DNA from: a candidate division WWE3 bacterium
GTDB lineage: Bacteria; Patescibacteriota; WWE3; UBA101185; UBA10185
NCBI GenBank assembly: GCA_003564915.1
Contig: PXDX01000075.1
Coordinates: 1-45,145 of the forward strand
Direction: 5' to 3'
DNA: 45,145 bases
Part shown: piece by piece, positions 25,397 through 33,018 of the stretch
Position numbering within the stretch: position 1 is the first letter of the stretch
How the letters are laid out: each line of letters starts with the position of its first letter
Program-made: the position numbers and the translations under genes
The notes under the pieces: model-generated
The model's database searches: none
Told to the model about the DNA's origin: nothing
Seen by the model: only the letters and a program-made list of their open reading frames with translations

Positions 25397-25426
25397 AATT
25401 AAGAATGAATTCTTAATTACTATAAT
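25397..25426 (+). promoter_or_regulatory. 22-bp perfect palindrome and -10 box upstream of the GT2-GH18 operon
   Basis: AATTAAGAAT (25397-25406), GA, ATTCTTAATT (25409-25418) form a perfect 10+2+10 inverted repeat. TATAAT follows at 25421-25426. The palindrome occupies the spacer and the -35 position, as expected for a repressor or activator site. The start codon at 25440 is 13 nt after the -10 box, leaving a leader of only about 6 nt. Confidence 0.6.
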
Positions 25427-25439
25427 AGAGAGCTCTAAT

Positions 25440-27764
25440 ATGATAATATGTCCCACAGCAAGAATTGATCATATGATAAAAATAAAATCAAAGAAAAAAA
25501 CCCATAGATTTTTGAGCAAACGTCAGCGAGGTACTGAAGAAGAAACTAAAGCTCTCCCATATATACACGAATCTCCTTCTGTTAGAAATATCGCCTGGAG
25601 CAGATTTTCCATTGTTCTGACTATATTTTTTTGGTCTATGTACTTGACTTTGGTAATAGTTAGACAGCTAATGGAGGGTCCCAACACTTATAATTTTACT
25701 TTGGAGGTATTCTTTTATTTGTTGGTAGTAACATTTTTAACTTTCTCGGCTTTAATGTATCTTGTAGCAAGACACGGGGCTCTACAGAGATTCAGCACAC
25801 ACATACGTACTCCGAAAGCCTTGTTAGATAGTTATTTTTCGTCAAATCAACCCGCGATTACGGTTTTGGTTCCTTCTTATAACGAAGAGCCCGGCGTAGT
25901 TAGGAATACACTTTTATCCGCCGCTTTACAAGAATATCCAAAAAAACGCATAGTGCTTCTAATTGATGACGATCACAAAAAAATTCACCCTAAGGATATG
26001 TCTAAATATGAAGAAACAAAAGACTTAAGCAAAGATATAGCCGAGATTTTAGAAGAACCATCTATTCGTTTTCGTAAAGCTACAGCGCGAGCAAAAAAAA
26101 GAAATTACTCAAAAATTTCTGATATTGATGAGGCCATAGTCGAGGTAATAGATCATTACGAATGGGCTGAAAAATGGTTAAAGAATTTCTCAAAAGGACA
26201 AACCTTAGAAGATCATGTAGACATCTTTTTTATTGAGGAGGTCATTGGCGGACTAGAGAAAGATTTAAGGCTTGTTAAAGAAGCTTTACTAATTTCTCGT
26301 AAAGAGAACGCTAGATTGACAAAAGATGTTATTTTACATTTATACTGTAGACTTTCATGGATTTTTAATGCGGAACTTGAGGTTTTTGAAAGAAAGAAGT
26401 ATATCTCTCTTTCACATGAGCCAAATAAGGCCATGAACCTTAACTCATACATAAGTCTTATGGGAGGTGCTTATAGTCAGGTAGAAACTCCAGTAGGTGT
26501 GGAGCTGGTTCCTACAGAAAAAAAGGATGAAACATCAATTGATATACCGGACAGCGACTATTTACTTACACTTGATGCAGATTCCATATTGCTACGTGAG
26601 TATTGTCTCCGCTTGGTTTATCTTTTGGAACAGCCCGATAATAGTGATGTTGCGGTTGCCCAGACCCCATACTCATCTTTTAGAGGAGCACCTACACGAA
26701 TTGAAAGGCTCGCTGGAGCTACGACGGATGTTCAGCATATATTACATCAGGGTATGACTTATTATAATGCTACTTTTTGGGTGGGCGCTAACGCAATAAT
26801 TAGGAAAAAAGCATTGGAAGATATTGTTGAGAAGGAGTGGATTGGTGGTTATGAAATAAAACGATATATACAGGATCATACTGTCATAGAAGACACTGAG
26901 TCTAGTATTGATATAGCTATGAATGGATGGCGTTTGATTAATTATCCAGAACGCCTAAGTTATAGTGCGACTCCTCCAGATTTTGGCTCTCTTGTAGTGC
27001 AAAGAAGACGTTGGGCTAACGGCGGTCTCATTATCTTACCTAAATTAATGACACATGTACGTGGTCAAAAAAGCAAAGGGGAAAGTATTTCCAAGACGGA
27101 ATTTTTACTTAGATTGAATTATATGGCTTCTATTGCATGGTCTAACATTGGCTTGGTTTTTCTTTTAGCGTACCCCTACGATGGCCGCCTTTTAAGTCCT
27201 CTGGTACTGCTTTCCGCCTTGCCATATTTTATTTCTATGTCTATAGATTTGAAATATTGCCGATACAGGTATACCGACGTTATTCGTATATATGGTTTTA
27301 ATTTGATTTTACTTCCTGTAAATATTGCTGGAGTTTTTAAGTCACTGCAGCAAGCCTTGACGGCAAAGAAAATTCCTTTTGCCCGAACCCCAAAGATTAA
27401 GAATAGAACCGCTGCGGGCTTAATATATGTTTTATCCCCCCTCTTTATAGTAGGATTTTCTGTATTTACATTGATGCGTAACTTGGAAAGTCAAAGCTGG
27501 GGAAATGCTGTGTTTGCTGGATTTAATGCTTTAGCCGCTTTATGGGCTATAGTAGCATATATAGGAATAGGTAATTTACTTGTAGATCTGTGGTTAGGCT
27601 TTAAGGACTTATTTTATGTGGAGGTAAAGAATAAAAAATCTTCAACCGATGCAGAACGATTGCAAAAATTGGATTGGAAAGCAATTCTTTATTATGGCAG
27701 AAATAGCGGGAATTTGCCTTACAAAAGTGTCAATAAACTTACCGTTGGACATGAAAGGAGCTAG
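25440..27764 (+). CDS. Membrane GT2 glycosyltransferase, cellulose/chitin-synthase-like, with large insertion
   Basis: The 774-residue processive-type GT2 enzyme has two membrane segments at about 53-75 and 84-107, a cytoplasmic catalytic part, and several C-terminal segments (about 565-720). Motifs: ITVLVPSYNEEPGVVRNTLL (about 140), LLIDDDHKK (about 175), the DxD in LLTLDADSILL (about 378), the ED of VIEDTESSIDIAMNGWRLIN, and QRRRWANGG (about 521). These are the D, DxD, TED-like and QxxRW set of synthases that make and export beta-linked polymers. An insertion of roughly 190 residues, helical and charged, lies between the first Asp motif and DxD; cellulose and hyaluronan synthases lack it. 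The GH18 gene starts 5 nt downstream. The start could also be the ATG 30 nt further in. The polymer is inferred, not shown. Confidence 0.85.
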   Translation: MIICPTARIDHMIKIKSKKKTHRFLSKRQRGTEEETKALPYIHESPSVRNIAWSRFSIVLTIFFWSMYLTLVIVRQLMEGPNTYNFTLEVFFYLLVVTFLTFSALMYLVARHGALQRFSTHIRTPKALLDSYFSSNQPAITVLVPSYNEEPGVVRNTLLSAALQEYPKKRIVLLIDDDHKKIHPKDMSKYEETKDLSKDIAEILEEPSIRFRKATARAKKRNYSKISDIDEAIVEVIDHYEWAEKWLKNFSKGQTLEDHVDIFFIEEVIGGLEKDLRLVKEALLISRKENARLTKDVILHLYCRLSWIFNAELEVFERKKYISLSHEPNKAMNLNSYISLMGGAYSQVETPVGVELVPTEKKDETSIDIPDSDYLLTLDADSILLREYCLRLVYLLEQPDNSDVAVAQTPYSSFRGAPTRIERLAGATTDVQHILHQGMTYYNATFWVGANAIIRKKALEDIVEKEWIGGYEIKRYIQDHTVIEDTESSIDIAMNGWRLINYPERLSYSATPPDFGSLVVQRRRWANGGLIILPKLMTHVRGQKSKGESISKTEFLLRLNYMASIAWSNIGLVFLLAYPYDGRLLSPLVLLSALPYFISMSIDLKYCRYRYTDVIRIYGFNLILLPVNIAGVFKSLQQALTAKKIPFARTPKIKNRTAAGLIYVLSPLFIVGFSVFTLMRNLESQSWGNAVFAGFNALAALWAIVAYIGIGNLLVDLWLGFKDLFYVEVKNKKSSTDAERLQKLDWKAILYYGRNSGNLPYKSVNKLTVGHERS

Positions 27765-27769
27765 CTTTA

Positions 27770-29362
27770 ATGAAAAAAGAGAAAGTGGACACTACATTGA
27801 AAATACCTGAAAGACCTCAAAAAAAGCTTTCCATTTTTAGGATTATATTAGTGTTATTTATTTTAGCCTTGGTAATTTATAGAGTAGATTTAAAAAGACG
27901 CACAAATACTGAGATAGCCTCTATTATCGATTTTGACCCATGGTTTGCCTCCTACGTTGATGTTACAGCAATCCCGTTATACGGCTTTGAGCAACTCGGT
28001 ACGGATAAAGAGTCCAACGTTGTTCTCTCGTTTATAGTTTCTTCTGAGTCAGATGCGTGCTCCCCTACATGGGGGACTTACTATACACTTGATGAGGCGG
28101 CTGTATCTTTGGATATGGATCGCCGAATCGCTCGACTAAGACAGCAAGGAGGGGAGATTGCCGTTTCTTTTGGAGGAGCTAAGAATGATGAAATAGCACT
28201 TGGGTGTACTGATCCAGAGAGACTGTTGGAAGCGTATTTATCTGTTATTTCCAGATATAACATAGACACTATAGATCTCGATCTTGAGGGGGAGGGATTA
28301 AATAACTTAGAAGCAGGGGAAAGACGTGCAGAGGCAATCGCTCAACTGCAGCAGCAAATGAGAACTGAAGGCGGTAACTTAGCTGTCTGGTTAACTTTGC
28401 CGGTTGTACCTCAAGGTTTAACAAAAGAAGGTACAGATGCAATATCTATAATGTTAGACAAAGGCGTAGATATCTCGGGAGTCAATGTGATGACAATGAA
28501 TTACGGTAATAGTAAAGATAAAAATGATTCAATGCTCGAAGCTTCAATAAGCGCCTTAAGAGAGGTTCATAGACAATTAGGAATCTTGTATACGCAAAAG
28601 GATATCAATTTAAGTAGCAGAACTTTGTGGAGAAAGATTGGTGCTACTCCAATGATTGGTCAAAACGATTTTGTAAACGAAGTTTTTACTTTGGAAGATG
28701 CGGAGGGCCTGAATGAATTTGCTCTAGATCAGAGAATTGGAAGAATATCTATGTGGTCGGCAAATAGGGATACTCCTTGCGGTGAAAATTATGTGGATGT
28801 AAAAGTGGTCTCTAATTCGTGCAGCGGAGTTAATGCTCCAAAATATAGTTTTACAAAAATTTTAAGTAATGGTTTTGAGGGAGAGATATCTCAAAATGCC
28901 TTAATACAAACAGAAAATGATCTAGAAACAGTGGATGTAATAATTGATGATCCGGAAAATAGTCCATATCAAATATGGCAAGAAACGGGGGCTTATCCTA
29001 GAGGCGTGAAAGTAGTATGGCGCGGCAATGTTTATGAAGCAAAATGGTGGACAAAAAACGATCTTCCGGATAATCCCGTTTTACAATCATGGGAAACTCC
29101 TTGGCAGTTAATCGGGCCAGTTTTACCAGGGGAGAGTCCAGTTAGACAAGCTACACTTCCTGAGGGTACCTATCCTAAATGGTCCGGTACCGTAGAATAT
29201 GAAGGAGGGGAACTAGTATTATTTGAAGGAATACCTTTTCAAGCAAAGTGGTGGAATCAGGGACAAAGCCCTGCAGCATCTGCCGCTAATATAGATAGCT
29301 CTCCATGGTTGCCTCTGTCACAAAAACAAATAATGGAAATTCTCGCAGAATTAGAGAATTAA
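27770..29362 (+). CDS. Membrane-anchored GH18 (chitinase-type) protein with two CBM5/12-like modules
   Basis: The protein has 530 residues. A signal anchor (about 19-40) places the rest outside. The GH18 part (about 50-345) shows the SxGG motif (EIAVSFGGAKN) and the catalytic DxxDxDxE in NIDTIDLDLEGEG (about 165-172), with the acid Glu present, so it should be active. GVNVMTMNYGN matches the later M-x-Y strand. Two chitin-binding-type modules follow: about 400-447 (GNVYEAKWWTKNDLP) and about 462-513 (GIPFQAKWWNQGQSP), each with the AKWW signature. GH18 enzymes cut beta-1,4-GlcNAc polymers or related glycans. It is in one operon with the GT2 gene, suggesting that it trims, releases or binds the polymer that the GT2 makes. 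An outright nutritional chitinase is the alternative. Confidence 0.88.
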   Translation: MKKEKVDTTLKIPERPQKKLSIFRIILVLFILALVIYRVDLKRRTNTEIASIIDFDPWFASYVDVTAIPLYGFEQLGTDKESNVVLSFIVSSESDACSPTWGTYYTLDEAAVSLDMDRRIARLRQQGGEIAVSFGGAKNDEIALGCTDPERLLEAYLSVISRYNIDTIDLDLEGEGLNNLEAGERRAEAIAQLQQQMRTEGGNLAVWLTLPVVPQGLTKEGTDAISIMLDKGVDISGVNVMTMNYGNSKDKNDSMLEASISALREVHRQLGILYTQKDINLSSRTLWRKIGATPMIGQNDFVNEVFTLEDAEGLNEFALDQRIGRISMWSANRDTPCGENYVDVKVVSNSCSGVNAPKYSFTKILSNGFEGEISQNALIQTENDLETVDVIIDDPENSPYQIWQETGAYPRGVKVVWRGNVYEAKWWTKNDLPDNPVLQSWETPWQLIGPVLPGESPVRQATLPEGTYPKWSGTVEYEGGELVLFEGIPFQAKWWNQGQSPAASAANIDSSPWLPLSQKQIMEILAELEN

Positions 29363-29385
29363 GTCTATACAAAAACTTCCATTGC

Positions 29386-29407
29386 AAAAAACCTTAAATT
29401 TTAAGGT
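29386..29407 (-). terminator. Minus-strand terminator beside the displaced tRNA 3' end
   Basis: ACCTTAAA-T-TTTAAGGT (29391-29407) is a perfect palindrome. On the minus strand it is followed by a run of six T, so it ends transcription coming from the right. The only minus-strand feature it could serve is the tRNA 3' remnant at 29491-29520. The rest of the 289-nt gap 29363-29651 shows no gene. Confidence 0.5.
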
Positions 29408-29490
29408 ACGAACAATTATTTAGTGAAACACGCTTAGCTTATTGTCTGCCTTTGAGCCTTCCAGCAAGCAGGATTTATTAAAAAGTCAGT

Positions 29491-29520
29491 TGGTGAACCC
29501 ACGGGGAATCGAACCCCGGC
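29491..29520 (-). pseudogene. Displaced tRNA 3' end (T-arm, acceptor strand and CCA)
   Basis: The minus strand reads as a tRNA T-arm (CGGGG TTCGATT CCCCG), then TGGGTTC, A and CCA. The first 29 plus-strand bases match the same part of the intact tRNA-Glu at 31111-31139 with one mismatch (position 29497, A for C). Identity starts exactly at the CCA end. No D-arm, anticodon arm or 5' acceptor strand (GAACCCA would be needed) lies upstream on that strand. It is best read as a tRNA fragment left at the far end of an integrated segment. Confidence 0.7.
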
Positions 29521-29651
29521 TTTTAAAATAGGTATTCCACAGTGTCTGAAAGTCGATCATGATGTTGCTATTCTATCAAATTCTCAATAAGCACAGTTCA
29601 ATTTAAAAAGGGATTGTTGATAAGAAAATGATTAATTAGTAAGATTAATTC

Positions 29652-30734
29652 ATGGTAGAAAGCACTGCTGAACAGCCCCCACCAACAACCCAGACTCCAG
29701 AATCCCAGAAATATGTGGAAAGCGTCGAAGCCACTCACGAAGGACTTTCCAAGCACTGGAGTAATCTTAATAATGAGAACAAAATTGATTTTGCAAAGAC
29801 TCTGTTAAAAGAGAATTTTAAAAATAATATTGATGGACATTGGCCAAACGCAATCAGAATCGCCCCTGGTGAAGCACTTCCGGAAATGGACGAAGATAGA
29901 TTGGGACAACCCGAGATAATTATTACACCGCTTACTACAGAATCGGAGAGAGCGGAAGACAGGGAGGTTCGGATAATTCTAAGAATGAACAACTCTCTTG
30001 AACCGGAAAAGAACAGTCTGCTGGTATTTACCTATGGAGTAGATCGGGAAACTTTGACACCCCAAATGGAAGGAATTACGGAGGGACTTTTGGAGAACGA
30101 ACGTTACAGAGGGGGGCTAATCCAGCTTTCAACGGAACAAGAAATGAACAATTTAAACGAAGAAATTTACCGTTATCACGAAGGTGAACGTGGAAGAAGA
30201 GGACTTCCCGAATCACTATCCGGACAAGCATTTAATAAAGAAGAAGTAGAAGAGAAAAATCTAAAATTAAGGCAACTGCTGATTATTGGGGCTCTAACAA
30301 TGGATCAATATAAGAGTAGGTATGAGCGTTTAAACGGTAAAGCTTTAATTGAATCTTTAAGGGAAAGCGACCGTAAAAGAGAATTTTATGATGAGAGAAT
30401 TGAAGTAAGGAGAGAGTTTTATGAAGCACAGAAAAATCATCAAGAAATTTTAAAAAACACGTTTATTGAAAGATATGAGAATCTGATAACGGAAAGAGAC
30501 GAGCAAATAAAGGAAACTCTGGAAGATACAGAGAACGTGTTATCTAACATGGAAGAAAAAGAAGCAGAGGAAACTGGGGTTGAGCCGGAAATAATCGCAA
30601 GTTACTATGTTGAGCTTGGAAAGTTACTCACACTTCACAAATTGGAGAGGGATCCGGAAAAAGAAAAAGAGCTTCAAGGTCTGATAATGAAACATATTAT
30701 GAATTTTCCCCAAGGAGTAGGTAATGAAACTTAA
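29652..30734 (+). CDS. Unknown protein, helical and charged, coiled-coil C-terminal half
   Basis: The protein has 360 residues and no membrane segment or signal. The first 40 residues are low-complexity, rich in Pro, Thr and Glu. Residues about 40-160 appear globular (EGLSKHWSNLNNENKIDFAK, then GQPEIIITPLTTESERAEDR). From about 190 on the chain is helical and highly charged (EVRREFYEAQKNHQEILKNT, TERDEQIKETLEDTENVLSN), probably coiled coil. I do not recognise a family. The next gene overlaps its end by 11 nt, so the two are translationally linked. It lies between the displaced tRNA end and the intact tRNA-Glu, so it is likely cargo of a small integrated element. Confidence 0.7.
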   Translation: MVESTAEQPPPTTQTPESQKYVESVEATHEGLSKHWSNLNNENKIDFAKTLLKENFKNNIDGHWPNAIRIAPGEALPEMDEDRLGQPEIIITPLTTESERAEDREVRIILRMNNSLEPEKNSLLVFTYGVDRETLTPQMEGITEGLLENERYRGGLIQLSTEQEMNNLNEEIYRYHEGERGRRGLPESLSGQAFNKEEVEEKNLKLRQLLIIGALTMDQYKSRYERLNGKALIESLRESDRKREFYDERIEVRREFYEAQKNHQEILKNTFIERYENLITERDEQIKETLEDTENVLSNMEEKEAEETGVEPEIIASYYVELGKLLTLHKLERDPEKEKELQGLIMKHIMNFPQGVGNET

Positions 30735-31047
30735 AGAAAAATATATAGAAATTATTAGATCAATGGATCTTGAGGAAAGCCTGGAATCTGTGGTTGTAAA
30801 TTTTGTCGAAGAATGTGGGCAAGAGAACAATCAATACTTTGATTTATTCATGATAAATCTACTGCCGGTATTAAGAGAACACAAAAGATTAAAGATTAAG
30901 GCAGAAGGTTACGATAAAGTCTTAGAGATCAACAAAGATTTTGAGAGAAGTATAGAAAATCTTAAGAAAGAGCATAGTATTATGAAAGATCTTGATAAAG
31001 GCGCTCTTAGCGTCAGTTCCGATAATGCCGGAGAAACTGGTTCATAA
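30724..31047 (+). CDS. Unknown small helical protein
   Basis: The 107-residue protein appears all-helical: MKLKEKYIEIIRSMDLEESL, then NNQYFDLFMINLLPVLREHK, and a coiled-coil-like end (EINKDFERSIENLKKEHSIM). No family is recognised. The ATG lies inside the last 11 nt of the upstream gene. A large hairpin follows: AAAGGCGCT (about 30997-31005) pairs with AGCGCC at 31047-31052 and then TTTT. The pair could be a regulatory or toxin-antitoxin-like unit, but no motif supports this. Confidence 0.6.
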   Translation: MKLKEKYIEIIRSMDLEESLESVVVNFVEECGQENNQYFDLFMINLLPVLREHKRLKIKAEGYDKVLEINKDFERSIENLKKEHSIMKDLDKGALSVSSDNAGETGS

Positions 31048-31110
31048 GCGCCTTTTAAATCTCTGGTTTTAAGTAATTGCAGATTTGGCGTCCGCTGTTT
31101 GATGTGATGA

Positions 31111-31185
31111 TGGTGACCCCACGGGGAATCGAACCCCGGTTTCCAGGATGAGAACCTGGTGTCCTGACCGCTAGACGATGGGGCC
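31111..31185 (-). tRNA. tRNA-Glu (anticodon CTC)
   Basis: The cloverleaf is complete on the minus strand: acceptor GGCCCCA with TGGGGTC (one G-U), the D-arm, anticodon stem CCAGG/CCTGG around TTCTCAT with anticodon CTC, T-arm CGGGG-TTCGATT-CCCCG, discriminator A and an encoded CCA. Its 3' end faces the 1.6-kb segment that ends in a copy of its own T-arm and acceptor end, as at an element attachment site. Confidence 0.95.
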
Positions 31186-31230
31186 ATAGCTCTGACATTC
31201 TAACAAATCCACAAATCCAATTCCATCGAT

Positions 31231-31236
31231 TATAAT
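31231..31236 (+). promoter_or_regulatory. -10 box, leaderless-type promoter of the cysteine-rich protein gene
   Basis: TATAAT is followed by AAAGTAC (7 nt) and the ATG at 31244. There is no Shine-Dalgarno sequence. Confidence 0.6.
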
Positions 31237-31243
31237 AAAGTAC

Positions 31244-31738
31244 ATGATTAAAACATATTTTAAAAATAAAGATAAAATTCGACGTGAAAAAGGGAATGTT
31301 CCCCTCTGGATCGCTCTTTTACTTACAGTGATAGCCGGTTTTACCGCACTTACTTTTTTGGATCTTCCTTCGATTCTTCCTTCTCCGGAGGGAACCCATC
31401 CGTCCGATCCAGTTAAAATAGAACCCTCTCCCCCGAGTTCAGCGGAAGTCGATTTTGAAAATTTTCCGGATGATATCCGTTATTGTGAGGTGGATGCCGA
31501 TTGTGTTTTGGTGAAGGAGAATTGTGGGTGTCTGTGTTCAGGGTGCGGGCCTGACTTTGATACGTCCATAAGCAGAAAGTATTTAACGGCATGGAATGAA
31601 GCTTTGGAGTCCAAATGCCCTCCCGGACATGCTGATATATGCCCTATGGTTTGTTGTGATGAAGCAAGACCTATTTGCACTAATAACGTATGTTCTTATG
31701 TAAAGGATGACGCCGTAATAGAGATTGAAGTTTATTGA
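31244..31738 (+). CDS. Secreted or anchored cysteine-rich protein
   Basis: The protein has 164 residues. A membrane anchor or signal (about 20-42) is followed by a proline-rich spacer and then a domain of about 90 residues with twelve cysteines, for example YCEVDADCVLV, ENCGCLCSGCG, CPPGHADICPMVCC and CTNNVC. The even number and the spacing suggest six disulfides outside the cell. Small extracellular domains with a 'C..D.DCVLV' opening occur in other bacteria but I know no function. The 3' end overlaps the convergent gene by 7 nt. Confidence 0.75.
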   Translation: MIKTYFKNKDKIRREKGNVPLWIALLLTVIAGFTALTFLDLPSILPSPEGTHPSDPVKIEPSPPSSAEVDFENFPDDIRYCEVDADCVLVKENCGCLCSGCGPDFDTSISRKYLTAWNEALESKCPPGHADICPMVCCDEARPICTNNVCSYVKDDAVIEIEVY

Positions 31739-33018
31739 TCTAAGAAATTGATGTTTTCTTGAATTCTCTCTATCGTTTCACTAAAAGAGCTGGAAATACC
31801 GTGCGGGACAACAATAATTATAAATTTTTCAGAAAAAGGATGTTCTACGTATGTTAGTTCTCCCCACCAAGCGTAGTTTTGTAATTTCAGGGCCTCTTGT
31901 CCTCCAACAAAGACTCTACTCTCCCGTAATCCGGTAGGATCTTTTTCCTCCACCACCCTGTATTCCTGAATCAAGGTCTGTTTCTGTTGATTCAGGAATA
32001 GATCAAAAGATATTCTGTCTCCGTCGTAACCAAATACGCCGAACTTATCCGATACTTGTCGTGGATCCTGACCTTCAATGAAATTGGCCAGCACAGCGAT
32101 TTTTGTCAGATTCTCAAGAGATGGTTGAGTTACTTCGCAGCATTCAATATCCAGGAGGGGATGGGTGATCTCTATTCCGTAGCGGGTATTTCGGATAGTA
32201 CTTTCTGTTTTCTCGAATTCCTTTTCCCTGTACCAGCTTACAGTGTCGATTAGACTCTCTGTCTGGGCTTTATAGCTTTGTTTGAAACCAATATCCCCTC
32301 TGTAAACTTGCGTGATCTCAAAAACCCTGCCCCCAAAATTGATCAAATTGACTATATAGTCCTGAGGACAATTGATAACTTCAAAAGAACTTCCGTCAAT
32401 TCCATCTATTGTGGTTGAATAAGTTTTACCTATAGTTGCCTGAGCGGGACATTCTACCTTGAACTTTTCCTTCTTTCTCTCTATTAGATCCTGTATTTCC
32501 CTGTCGATTCCCTCAAAAACAGCTATTTTGAGTAAATATCCCTCTTCAAGATCGGTCTCTTTCTCAAGATTTTCCGGTCTGTTTTGAAGGTATTCGATTC
32601 GAGCGATAGAGATTTGGTCGGAAGAAGGTACTCTTTCCCTCAACCTGTGTATATCAGTATCGTACTCAACGGAAAGTCCGTAGACATCATTTTGATAAGT
32701 TCTTAATGTTGTAATTTCTTGGGGATCCTTCGTTATTATGATTTCCGGAGGATCCTCATCTATTTGGGTTTCCGGCTGCGGATCTTGAGATAAAATATAC
32801 AAGGCCGCTGTGATCAAAGCTAAAAGTAGGAAAACTATAATTAAGGCCGGTGTTTTAAGTTCTCCTTTTCTTTTAGGAATTTTGGCAAAACCTTCCCCTA
32901 TGGATTGGCTCTGAAATCGATTGAAAATGTTCTCTTCCGGGTCTTGGTTCTCTTCAGTTACGTCGTTTGGCCTATCTTCCATACTTAGATTTTGCCAAGG
33001 TTTTTTGATAATGTCCAT
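31732..33018 (-). CDS. Single-span membrane protein with two related extracellular modules, unknown
   Basis: The ATG at 33018 has GGAG upstream but overlaps the M3 peptidase gene by 34 nt; the alternative ATG at 32982 (MEDRPNDVTEENQDPEENIF) leaves a 2-nt gap. From 33018 the protein has 428 residues: a soluble acidic N-terminus, one membrane segment (about 56-77), and an outside part. Two modules start alike, YQNDVYGLSVEYDTDIHRL (about 110) and IRNTRYGIEITHPLLDIECC (about 270), which looks like a duplicated PsbP-like fold. This comparison is by eye only. It is probably cotranscribed with the peptidase. Confidence 0.6.
   Translation of the reverse strand: MDIIKKPWQNLSMEDRPNDVTEENQDPEENIFNRFQSQSIGEGFAKIPKRKGELKTPALIIVFLLLALITAALYILSQDPQPETQIDEDPPEIIITKDPQEITTLRTYQNDVYGLSVEYDTDIHRLRERVPSSDQISIARIEYLQNRPENLEKETDLEEGYLLKIAVFEGIDREIQDLIERKKEKFKVECPAQATIGKTYSTTIDGIDGSSFEVINCPQDYIVNLINFGGRVFEITQVYRGDIGFKQSYKAQTESLIDTVSWYREKEFEKTESTIRNTRYGIEITHPLLDIECCEVTQPSLENLTKIAVLANFIEGQDPRQVSDKFGVFGYDGDRISFDLFLNQQKQTLIQEYRVVEEKDPTGLRESRVFVGGQEALKLQNYAWWGELTYVEHPFSEKFIIIVVPHGISSSFSETIERIQENINFLDQ

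Noticed and set aside
29440..29600. Complete tRNA or a tmRNA on the minus strand ending at 29491
   Set aside because: The T-arm and CCA end are good, but no matching 5' acceptor strand, D-arm or anticodon stem was found within the needed distance, and no tmRNA 5' end or tag frame is visible.
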